A stretch of DNA of 34,177 nucleotides from UBA5972 sp002430125 (GTDB lineage: Bacteria; Pseudomonadota; Alphaproteobacteria; Rhodobacterales; Rhodobacteraceae), in assembly GCA_937892915.1 (NCBI GenBank), contig CALBIC010000002.1:1-34177 (forward strand), in the 5' to 3' direction. The notes beneath the pieces were generated by a model. That model saw only the letters and a list, made by a program, of their open reading frames with translations. It did no database searches and was not told where the DNA came from. This document shows positions 24,658 through 31,790 of this stretch, piece by piece. Position 1 is the stretch's first letter, and every line of letters starts with the position of its first letter. The position numbers and the translations under genes were made by a program.

Positions 24658-25494
24658 TCAGATAATTCCTCCGCCAGCTTGTGCATCAAGCCCCTGCCGC
24701 CTAGCGGCGCGGCGGCGGAACCATTCGGCCAGTATCAGCATCACCACCGAAACCGTCAGCAGGATGGTTCCAAGTGCCATAACCGAGGGCAGTTTGGTTG
24801 GAAAGCGCAGCTGGCTCCAGATATAGACTGGCAGGGTGACATCGGTGCCGGTCAGGAAAAACGCGATGATGAATTCATCCAGCGAGATGGTGAAGGTGAT
24901 CAGCAGGCTTGAGATAACGCCGGGCATGATCAGCGGCAGGGTGATCCGGCGAAACGTGCCCCAGCGGTTTTCGCCAAGATCAAACGAGGCTTCTTCAAGC
25001 GAGCGGTCCATGCCGGCAAAGGCCGAACTGAGGATGGCGATGGAGAACGGCGTGCAGATCAGGACGTGACCGGCCACCACCGTCCACAGCGACAGCGACA
25101 GGCCCAGCTGCATCAGCATGACCAAAAGCGCCACCGCGACGATGATTTCCGGCAGCACCAAAGGCAGCATGATAAAGCCGATTATGCCGCGTTTGAGAGG
25201 AAAGTTATATTGCGCCGCAGCGCGGGCAGCGCTTGCCCCAAGCAACGTGCTGATAACCGCGGTGATGAGCGCCACAAGCGCGCTGTTGGCCACGGCACCA
25301 TGCAGCGCGTCGGTGTTCCACAGGGCCGAAAACCATTTGGTGGTGAAACCGGACAGCGGAAACGCAATGATCGTGGCATCGTTAAAGGCGAACATCGGCA
25401 GCAGGATCACCGGCGCATAGAGAAAAATCATATAGGCGACGGCATAGATCATCAGCCAGTTGATCGTGGTCAGTTTGCGCAGAGCCCGCATCAT
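24658..25494 (-). CDS. ABC transporter permease, PotC type
   Basis: 278-aa inner-membrane permease of the spermidine/putrescine family with about six helices, beginning with INWLMIYAVAYMIFLYAPVILLP. The EAA loop that docks on the ATPase is EEASFDLGENRWGTFRRITLPLIMPG. The ATG at 25494 overlaps the stop of the previous permease by 4 bp (ATGA). A second ATG follows directly and cannot be excluded. The frame is open for 123 more codons upstream, but that part is another frame of the previous gene. It forms a heterodimer with the PotB-type subunit. Confidence 0.92.
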   Translation of the reverse strand: MMRALRKLTTINWLMIYAVAYMIFLYAPVILLPMFAFNDATIIAFPLSGFTTKWFSALWNTDALHGAVANSALVALITAVISTLLGASAARAAAQYNFPLKRGIIGFIMLPLVLPEIIVAVALLVMLMQLGLSLSLWTVVAGHVLICTPFSIAILSSAFAGMDRSLEEASFDLGENRWGTFRRITLPLIMPGVISSLLITFTISLDEFIIAFFLTGTDVTLPVYIWSQLRFPTKLPSVMALGTILLTVSVVMLILAEWFRRRAARRQGLDAQAGGGII

Positions 25495-26357
25495 TGCACC
25501 TTGCCGCCAAAGCGTTTGCCAGCAAGATAGATCATCACGCTGATCAGGGCGACCACCAACATGGACGACACTGCCAGTGCAGCACCTAAGGGCGCATTGT
25601 TGGCCTTGCCGAACTGGATCTGGATCATATTGGCGATCATCAGTCCGTCGGTGCCGCCGACCAGTTTGGGGGTGATGAAATCGCCCACCGTCGGGATCAG
25701 GACGATCAGGGTTGCGGCGACCACGCCGGGCATTGCCAATGGCAAGGTGACGCGAAAGAAACGCCGCAGCGGGCCGTCGCCCAGATCTTCGGCGGCTTCC
25801 AGCAATGAGCGGTCGATTTTCTCGAGTGCGACAAAAATCGGCAGGATGGCGAACGGCGCCCATGCATGGGCAAGTGTCAGCACCACGGCGTTGGCGTTAT
25901 AAAGGATGACGGTCAGCGGTTCGTCGATCAGACCCAGCTTAAGCAGGAAACTGTTCAGAACACCGTTATAGCCAAGAATGACTTTCCACAAAAACACCCG
26001 CAGCAGATAGCTGGTCCAGAACGGCACAGTGATCAGAAACAGCCAGAGCGCTTTGCGTTGCGTGACATAGAACGACAGGTAATAGGCCACCGGAAAGGCC
26101 AGCAAAACGGTGACAACCGTGACGATCACCGAGATTTTCAGCGAGCGCCACATCAGCGTCAGGTAGATCGGTTGGGTCCAGGCCTCGTGGTAATTGGCCA
26201 GTGTCAGGGTACGATCAATATCAAGGTAGTTCTGCGTCCAGAAACTGAAGGTCACCACCATCAACAAGGGGGCTGCCAACATCAACAACGCGTAAAAGAG
26301 CGTTGGACTGATCAGGGATAACCCCTGTTTTCTTTCCCGACTCAGTCCTTGGGTCAA
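25491..26357 (-). CDS. ABC transporter permease, PotB type
   Basis: 288-aa inner-membrane permease with about six helices (first LISPTLFYALLMLAAPLLMVV), the typical family segment FWTSYLLRVFLWKVILGYNG, and an EAA loop EAAEDLGDGPLRRFFRVTLPLAMPG. The start appears to be TTG at 26357, overlapping the Rieske gene stop by 4 bp (TTGA). No upstream ATG is in frame, and the N terminus has normal length. It is paired with the PotC-type permease and the PotA-type ATPase. Placement of transporter genes between two Rieske oxygenase genes in one operon argues that the imported compound is the oxygenase substrate. Confidence 0.9.
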   Translation of the reverse strand: MTQGLSRERKQGLSLISPTLFYALLMLAAPLLMVVTFSFWTQNYLDIDRTLTLANYHEAWTQPIYLTLMWRSLKISVIVTVVTVLLAFPVAYYLSFYVTQRKALWLFLITVPFWTSYLLRVFLWKVILGYNGVLNSFLLKLGLIDEPLTVILYNANAVVLTLAHAWAPFAILPIFVALEKIDRSLLEAAEDLGDGPLRRFFRVTLPLAMPGVVAATLIVLIPTVGDFITPKLVGGTDGLMIANMIQIQFGKANNAPLGAALAVSSMLVVALISVMIYLAGKRFGGKVQ

Positions 26358-27565
26358 TCGACATGCCCTTGTTGCAACAGCAGCGTCTGATTGGTTTCAG
26401 CAACCGTCCCAACGGCAGGTTCGTCGCCGTTCAGCACCGGGAAATGATTGCGTAACTCGTCGTGATAGGTTTTCACACCGTATTCCAGATCAGATAACAT
26501 GATGCCGTCATAACCGCTGGAGAACGCGGCTTCCCATGTCCATTTGATCAGTTGTTCGTCTTCCTGAGTGGTGATCCGGTCGATGCGTTCGCTCAGGTAC
26601 CGGGCAGCACGCATCTGTCTGTCTTCGTCCCGGTGGCGATACATCGCGCCGCGCTGGATACAGGTGCCGTTGGTCACTGGAAACTCCTGATAAAAACCGA
26701 TCGAATCCGGGTAGAACATAAACACCAGATTGGGAAACATCCCAACATAAAGCCATGCTTTTTTGTGGGCTGCGTCAAGTGTGGGAACGTCTGGTACGAT
26801 GTTTTTATAGGCGCGAACGCTCCAAAGCCGGGGATTGCCGTCGCGAAAGGTGGAAAACGACCGGCTGGCACCGTTGCGAAACGGTTCGTCATAATAGTTG
26901 CTGCCGAAGAGATCATGCAATCCGGGATGCGCCATCGGCACATGATAGCCTTCGTTATCAACGTCGCGCACGCATTTCCAGTTGGCCTCGACGGTTTCGC
27001 TCCAGAATCCGCTGCCGGTGGGGACATGGTTGGCAGCGTCGTATTGCGCGAGTTCAGCGTCAAAACGCGCCAAAACTTTTGACACGGCAGGCTGTGGTCC
27101 GGGGAGAAAGCGCACGAAGACGAAGCCGTTCCAGATATCCATTTCCAGCGGTTTCAGGCCGAATTTTACCGGATCCAGAGGCGGCAGGGTTTTGGGTTGG
27201 GCGGCACCTCGTAATGATCCGTCAAGATTATAGGCCCAGCCGTGAAACGGGCAGATGATCGCCGATTTGCAGTGACCTTTGTCATCCGCCACCACGCGCG
27301 AGCCGCGATGTCGGCACAGGTTGTGAAAGGCCCGCACATTACCATCGTCACCGCGCACCACCAAGGCGCGTTCGCCGATGAAATCCACCGCGACGTAATC
27401 ACCGGCCTCGGGCACGTCGCTGACATGGCAAACGGCCTGCCAGTGGCGGCGGAACAGCTGGTCTTTCTCGAGCTCAAGAACCTCGGGATTGATAAAGCTC
27501 CACGCGGGCAACCCCTGCCTGTCCCAGTCATTTGGTATTGCAGTATTGGAATTTTCCAGCGTCAT
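26354..27565 (-). CDS. Rieske non-heme iron oxygenase alpha subunit, GbcA-like (first gene of operon)
   Basis: 403-aa oxygenase component. The Rieske motif is Cys84-x-His86 and Cys105-x2-His108, with 18 residues between, one more than in the sister protein. The iron-site triad lies in DNEGYHVPMAH (Glu205, His208, His213). The ATG at 27565 has GGAG five bases upstream. It heads the leftward operon Rieske-PotB-PotC-PotA-Rieske-methyltransferase, and the promoter and operator lie within 70 bp. The two Rieske proteins share only the family pattern, so they probably act on different intermediates. Relatives include glycine betaine, carnitine and stachydrine oxygenases. No reductase gene is present locally. 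Confidence 0.9.
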   Translation of the reverse strand: MTLENSNTAIPNDWDRQGLPAWSFINPEVLELEKDQLFRRHWQAVCHVSDVPEAGDYVAVDFIGERALVVRGDDGNVRAFHNLCRHRGSRVVADDKGHCKSAIICPFHGWAYNLDGSLRGAAQPKTLPPLDPVKFGLKPLEMDIWNGFVFVRFLPGPQPAVSKVLARFDAELAQYDAANHVPTGSGFWSETVEANWKCVRDVDNEGYHVPMAHPGLHDLFGSNYYDEPFRNGASRSFSTFRDGNPRLWSVRAYKNIVPDVPTLDAAHKKAWLYVGMFPNLVFMFYPDSIGFYQEFPVTNGTCIQRGAMYRHRDEDRQMRAARYLSERIDRITTQEDEQLIKWTWEAAFSSGYDGIMLSDLEYGVKTYHDELRNHFPVLNGDEPAVGTVAETNQTLLLQQGHVD

Positions 27566-27601
27566 GTCGGCTCCTACTCGAATTCATCAGTCGATCAGGG
27601 C

Positions 27602-27630
27602 AGTCTAGATTAAAATATTTGAGCACTCAA
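27602..27630 (-). promoter_or_regulatory. Predicted promoter of the Rieske-Pot operon
   Basis: On the minus strand TTGAGT (27630-27625), 17 bases, TAGACT (27607-27602). The -35 is itself half of the operator palindrome, so a bound repressor would block RNA polymerase. The expected leader is about 30 nt. Confidence 0.55.
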
Positions 27631-27635
27631 ACAAA
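27619..27635 (-). promoter_or_regulatory. TetR operator, copy 3 of 3
   Basis: Minus-strand TTTGTTTGAGTGCTCAA. The inner TTTGAGCACTCAAA on the plus strand (27618-27631) is a palindrome apart from its two central bases. It is oriented as the other copies relative to transcription and overlaps the -35 of the Rieske operon. Confidence 0.82.
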
Positions 27636-27669
27636 TTTTTTATGCAGACGCCTTCTTGGAGCGGATAAA

Positions 27670-27700
27670 TTTGCGCGGCCCCCGCACAGGGCCGTGCAAA
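27670..27700 (-). terminator. Probable terminator after the M20 gene
   Basis: TTTGCGCGGCC (27670-27680) and GGCCGTGCAAA (27690-27700) form an 11-bp stem with one G-T pair and a 9-base loop. On the minus strand the stem is followed by TTTA. It lies between the M20 gene end and the Rieske operon promoter, separating the two leftward units. Confidence 0.5.
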
Positions 27701-27734
27701 AATTCGCTTTTGACCGCCTGACCCTAAGATTAAA

Positions 27735-29156
27735 TCAAGGGCCAGCCATGGCGGCGATTGGTGGAAGCGCGCCATCCGGCAGAGGGCAGATATATCCGCG
27801 CGGGCCGACGCTTTTGGCTAAGGCAGCTTTGGCGCGGACGATCAGGTCGGGGTTTTGGATGGCGTCGACGCCGGTTGCGGCCATGACGGTTGCGGCGTGC
27901 ACCATGCCCAAAAGGGCGGCGTTGCTTTTGCCCTGTGCCACCATCTGCCAACTGTGGAACGGCGTGCCGATGGCGTAATTCGCGCCCCATATCTGCACGG
28001 TCGGCACCACCCAGCTAACATCGGCCACATCGGTTGACCCGGCCATTGACGGTGAATTTGCGTCTTTTGGCACCACGAAATCCGCCAGCGTTTTGCCGTC
28101 CTTGGGGGCAAGACCATGCGAGCGGTAGGCGGCAAGAATATCGCCCGGCCCAAAGGTTGCCTGCATTTTGCTGGCATAGTCAAAATCGGCTGAGGTAAAG
28201 GCCGGCGGGCCAAGACGGTCAAGATTGCGCTGCATCACTTCGGCCATGGGCGGGTTGAAAATCAGGTTGGACACCCCGGTAAGCACCTGATCGGTGACGG
28301 TGGTTTCGGACATCATCGCGGCCCCGGCAGCAACTTTGCGCACACGGGCCAGCAGCATCAGAACATCGGCGGTGGTTTCTCCGCGCACGACGTAACGCAC
28401 CTGACACCGCGCCTGCACCACGTTGGGCGAGATGCCACCCGCGTCAATATAGGCGGAGTGGATGCGCGCCTGATCGGGCATGTGTTCGCGCAGATAATTG
28501 ATGCCCACACTCATTAACTCGGCGGCATCAAGCGCGCTGCGCCCCAGTTCCGGCGAGGCGGCGGCATGTGCGGCGCGGCCTTCAAAGATGAAATCAATCC
28601 GGCAATTGGCCAGCGAACTGCCACGCATCACGTCGGCGATACTGTCAGGATGCCAACTGATGGCGATATCCACGTCGTCAAACACCCCGTCGCGCACCAT
28701 GAAGGTTTTCGCAGCACCGCCTTCTTCGGCGGGGCAACCGTAATAGCGCACCCGCCCCGCCTGCCCGGTTTCGGCCAGCCAGTTTTTCAACGCGGTTGCT
28801 GCCAGCATTGCGGCTGATCCCAGCAGATTGTGCCCGCAACCATGCCCGTTCGCGCCCGCAGTGACCGGCGCATATTCAAACATATCCGCCTGCTGGCTGA
28901 GACCCGCCAGCGCGTCGTATTCGCCCAAAAACGCAATCACCGGCCCGCCTGACCCGGCCTCGCCCATCACGGCGGTTGGAATGTCGGCCAAGCCGGATGT
29001 AACGCGAAACCCTTGGGCGGCAAGCTCGTCGATATGGGCGGCGGCGGATTTAACTTCGCCGTAACAGGTTTCAGGGATCGCCCAAACCTGATCGCTGAGC
29101 GCGCGAAATCGCCCCTCGGCTGCGGTAACATAGTGCCAAATCGGATGTTCGTTCAT
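27735..29156 (-). CDS. M20-family amidohydrolase, AbgB-like
   Basis: 473-aa zinc-dependent metallopeptidase/amidohydrolase of the M20D group, closest in pattern to AbgB, a subunit of p-aminobenzoyl-glutamate hydrolase. Metal-site motifs are GHGCGHN (Cys107, His109), CPAEEGG (Glu144 and Glu145) and SWHPD (His169). The dimerisation domain spans about residues 195-310. The ATG at 29156 has AGAGGG four to five bases upstream. It is divergent from an amino-acid solute-binding protein gene across 130 bp. AbgB normally pairs with AbgA and transporter AbgT, neither seen here, so folate-fragment hydrolysis is uncertain, and release of an amino acid from an amide conjugate is a broader guess. Confidence 0.88.
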   Translation of the reverse strand: MNEHPIWHYVTAAEGRFRALSDQVWAIPETCYGEVKSAAAHIDELAAQGFRVTSGLADIPTAVMGEAGSGGPVIAFLGEYDALAGLSQQADMFEYAPVTAGANGHGCGHNLLGSAAMLAATALKNWLAETGQAGRVRYYGCPAEEGGAAKTFMVRDGVFDDVDIAISWHPDSIADVMRGSSLANCRIDFIFEGRAAHAAASPELGRSALDAAELMSVGINYLREHMPDQARIHSAYIDAGGISPNVVQARCQVRYVVRGETTADVLMLLARVRKVAAGAAMMSETTVTDQVLTGVSNLIFNPPMAEVMQRNLDRLGPPAFTSADFDYASKMQATFGPGDILAAYRSHGLAPKDGKTLADFVVPKDANSPSMAGSTDVADVSWVVPTVQIWGANYAIGTPFHSWQMVAQGKSNAALLGMVHAATVMAATGVDAIQNPDLIVRAKAALAKSVGPRGYICPLPDGALPPIAAMAGP

Positions 29157-29286
29157 CTTTTCCCTCTAATCCACAAGCTCTTTGCCGGACACCTTGACCT
29201 TAGCCGCGAATTTCAACAGTGTAACCCGCATTGTCCCGCGAAATATCAAACACCAAAAGCGGGTGAACAACAACGGGAGTTGAAGA

Positions 29287-30024
29287 ATGAGAAAATCAGT
29301 TTTAGGCCTGATTCTGACGGCGGCACTGGCATTGCCAGCTACGGCGGCGGATCTGGGCGGCAAGATCCTGAATATCGGATCTGACACGACCTATCCGCCA
29401 CACGAGTTTATCGAAGACGGTATGGTCAAAGGCTTTGACGTGGATGTCGTGGCCGAAATCTGCAAACGCGTAAACTGTCAGACCAACTGGGTGACAACCG
29501 CGTGGGACGGTATTTTTGCAGCCCTTGCGAATGGGCAGTTTGACATGGTTGTGTCGGGCGTGACCATCACCGATGAACGCGACAAGATCGTTGATTTCTC
29601 GGACCCATATATCATCGTGCAACAGGGCGTTTTGATGCGGGTTGCCAACAAAGACAGCACGATTGAAGATTTCAAAAGCGGCAAGCTGCGCCTGTCATCG
29701 CAAACCGGGACTACCAATGCGACATTGGGTGAAGAACTGGTCGGGCGGGACAATCTTGCGTTGTTCGACAGCTTTAACAATGCCGTGGTTGCAGTGCGTA
29801 ACGGCGACGTAGACGGCGTGATCATCGACAGCACCTCGGCGGCTGCTTACGAGCAGGAATTTGCCGGCGAGCTGACCGTGGCAATCAAGGGTCTGTCCTC
29901 TGATCCGTTGGGTCTGGTGTTTCAGGAAGGCTCGCCCTTACAGGACGCGTTCAACGAAGGTCTGGCGCAGATTATTGCCGATGGAACCATGGCCAAGCTG
30001 GTCCTGAAATGGTGGCCTAAGTAA
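29287..30024 (+). CDS. Periplasmic amino-acid-type solute-binding protein (SBP family 3)
   Basis: 245-aa periplasmic binding protein of an ABC importer. Residues 1-21 are a signal peptide (MRKSVLGLI.. ATAA). The mature part begins with ILNIGSDTTYPPHEFIEDG and contains GFDVDVVAEICKR, WDGIFAALANGQFDMVVSGVTITDERD and SSQTGTTNATLG, all hallmarks of family 3 binding proteins, where the Arg/Asp pair binds the alpha-amino acid. A GGGAG site lies 7 bases before the ATG. It is followed by a stem-loop and then the permease gene, an arrangement that usually gives more binding protein than permease. The ligand may be an amino acid or an opine-like compound, considering the FAD oxidoreductase two genes on. 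Confidence 0.9.
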   Translation: MRKSVLGLILTAALALPATAADLGGKILNIGSDTTYPPHEFIEDGMVKGFDVDVVAEICKRVNCQTNWVTTAWDGIFAALANGQFDMVVSGVTITDERDKIVDFSDPYIIVQQGVLMRVANKDSTIEDFKSGKLRLSSQTGTTNATLGEELVGRDNLALFDSFNNAVVAVRNGDVDGVIIDSTSAAAYEQEFAGELTVAIKGLSSDPLGLVFQEGSPLQDAFNEGLAQIIADGTMAKLVLKWWPK

Positions 30025-30040
30025 CCCTTAAACCTGTGAA

Positions 30041-30070
30041 CGGGCCGGTGGCGTTGCTGCCTCCGGCCCG
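30041..30070 (+). other. Intercistronic stem-loop
   Basis: CGGGCCGG (30041-30048) pairs perfectly with CCGGCCCG (30063-30070) across a 14-base loop. It lies 17 bp after the binding-protein stop, with only GTTTCT following, so it is more likely an mRNA-stabilising or partial attenuation element than a full terminator. Confidence 0.6.
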
Positions 30071-30101
30071 GTTTCTGCGCCCAATTAGCGGTTAGATCCT
30101 C

Positions 30102-31790
30102 ATGTCATCTGTCCTGTCTTGGCTGCGCGGTATCCGCGCCAGCAATCTGATCTTTCTGGCCGTGGTGCCGTTGCTGATTTACCTTGTCGCAAGTTCGCGC
30201 AATTACGGGCCAGCTTTGTCGGCGGTGCTGGGGATCGAGGACAACCCGGGGCCGCTGCTGCTGGTGTTTTTGTTGGCCGCGAGCGCTTTGATGGCAGGGT
30301 TTGTTGCGACCATCATGATCCTGCGCACCCTTAGGCCGGATCAAACCGCTGCGACCATCATCCATCACCGCAACTGGACTTTGGGGCTGTTTGCGGTGCA
30401 ATGCGCGTTTTTTGCGATATTGGCCAAGCTGCCGGCCACCGATGCCTATGTTGTTTCGGTTGCCGTCAATTCAGTTGATCCGCGCGACGTTGATTGGTTG
30501 ATAATATCCAACCAATCTTTTGCGCTTGAGCCGGCTTTTCAGGCAACCTTGTTGATTAAAGCCCGGATTTGGCTGTGGTTTCTGGCGTTGGCCGGATTTG
30601 CCTGTGTGATGTTCGTGCTGGCAGGGAACAAGGTGCACCAGACAAGGCCCGCGCGTTTGCTGTGGATCGTGCTGTTTCTGCTGAACCTGATGGGCTCGTT
30701 TTACATCCTGATGATGGCGCATCCCGGCTTTGCGGTGGGCATCATGGTCACCCTGCGCGCCGCGGTTTTCGCCTATCTTGGTGCATCGATTCTGGGATTG
30801 CTGTGGGCCTTGTTGAAGGGTCTGAAACCGTCGCGCCGCGCCACGATCCTGTTTGGCGCCGTTGGTGTGGTTTTGCTGGGCGTCGGGATGTTCAACATCA
30901 CGCGCCCGCATCAGCAAGTGGCGCTGGTCGGCACACTTGAGGGCAAGATCGGCATCGTTTCCGGCACGCCGCAAGGCCTGTCGGATACGGTTCGTTACGG
31001 TGAATTTCAGGCGGTAAAACCGGACTCGCCTTATAAAGTGCGGTCTTTGGCCACACCACAGCAAGCACTTGATCTTTTGGCCAAGGGATCAATCTCCGCA
31101 GCCCTTTTGCCGACTGAAACCATCGGCGATTTGCCGGTTCTGTGGCGCGACAGTTTTTTGCCGGGCACGCAGAAAGCGGTCGGCACGACGGCGCTGGTTC
31201 TGGGCACGTTTTTGTTGTTGCTGGCCGGTGTCGGGGCCTTTGTCACCAGCCATCCGCTGACGGTGTTTTCGGATTTCTTCGTTGATACGATCCGCGGTAT
31301 TCCGATGCTGGTGATCATCCTTTATGTCGGCCTGCCGCTGGCTGGTGCAGTCAAAAGCGCGTCTGCCGGGTATATTGATATGCCGATGATGGCGCGCGGG
31401 GTGATCGCGATTGCGTTTGGCTATTCCGCCTATATGGCCGAGATTTTTCGCGCGGGAATCGAGGCCATCCCCAAGGGCCAGATCGAAGCGGCGCGCACCC
31501 TTGGTTTGCGTGAAATTCAGGTCGCGCGGTTGGTGATTGTGCCGCAAGCGATTGCGATTGTGCTGCCGGCTTTGGGCAACGAGTTCATCGCGATGCTGAA
31601 AGACACCTCGTTGGTGTCGATCCTGTCGGTGCGCGATATTACCCAGCGGATGCGCGAGTTTCAGGCGCAGAGTTTTCTGGCGTTCGAGCCGTTCAACTCG
31701 GCGGCATTGGTCTATCTGTTCCTGACCCTGATTGCGGCCTCGGGCATCAAGGCGCTGGACGGTATCGTGAACAAAAGCCGCTCGCATTGA
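30102..31790 (+). CDS. Amino-acid ABC transporter permease with N-terminal extension and inserted periplasmic domain
   Basis: 562-aa permease, over twice the usual 220-240 aa for the HisM/GlnP family. Residues 1-205 hold about four extra helices. The canonical first helix (GIMVTLRAAVFAYLGASILGL, about 213-235) and the next block (FVDTIRGIPMLVIILYVGLPL, about 393-413) are normally adjacent, but here about 150 residues intervene. These comprise a helix (248-264), a soluble segment (272-350) containing GKIGIVSGTPQGL and QALDLLAKGSISAALL that looks like part of a solute-binding fold, and another helix (361-382). The ATPase-docking EAA loop is intact (EAIPKGQIEAARTLGLREIQ). No matching ATPase gene is adjacent. 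It probably shares an ATPase encoded elsewhere. Confidence 0.85.
   Translation: MSSVLSWLRGIRASNLIFLAVVPLLIYLVASSRNYGPALSAVLGIEDNPGPLLLVFLLAASALMAGFVATIMILRTLRPDQTAATIIHHRNWTLGLFAVQCAFFAILAKLPATDAYVVSVAVNSVDPRDVDWLIISNQSFALEPAFQATLLIKARIWLWFLALAGFACVMFVLAGNKVHQTRPARLLWIVLFLLNLMGSFYILMMAHPGFAVGIMVTLRAAVFAYLGASILGLLWALLKGLKPSRRATILFGAVGVVLLGVGMFNITRPHQQVALVGTLEGKIGIVSGTPQGLSDTVRYGEFQAVKPDSPYKVRSLATPQQALDLLAKGSISAALLPTETIGDLPVLWRDSFLPGTQKAVGTTALVLGTFLLLLAGVGAFVTSHPLTVFSDFFVDTIRGIPMLVIILYVGLPLAGAVKSASAGYIDMPMMARGVIAIAFGYSAYMAEIFRAGIEAIPKGQIEAARTLGLREIQVARLVIVPQAIAIVLPALGNEFIAMLKDTSLVSILSVRDITQRMREFQAQSFLAFEPFNSAALVYLFLTLIAASGIKALDGIVNKSRSH

Noticed and set aside
23654..24826. 390-codon plus-strand frame opposite the PotA-type ATPase gene
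   Set aside because: Antisense shadow. The opposite strand has all ABC ATPase motifs.
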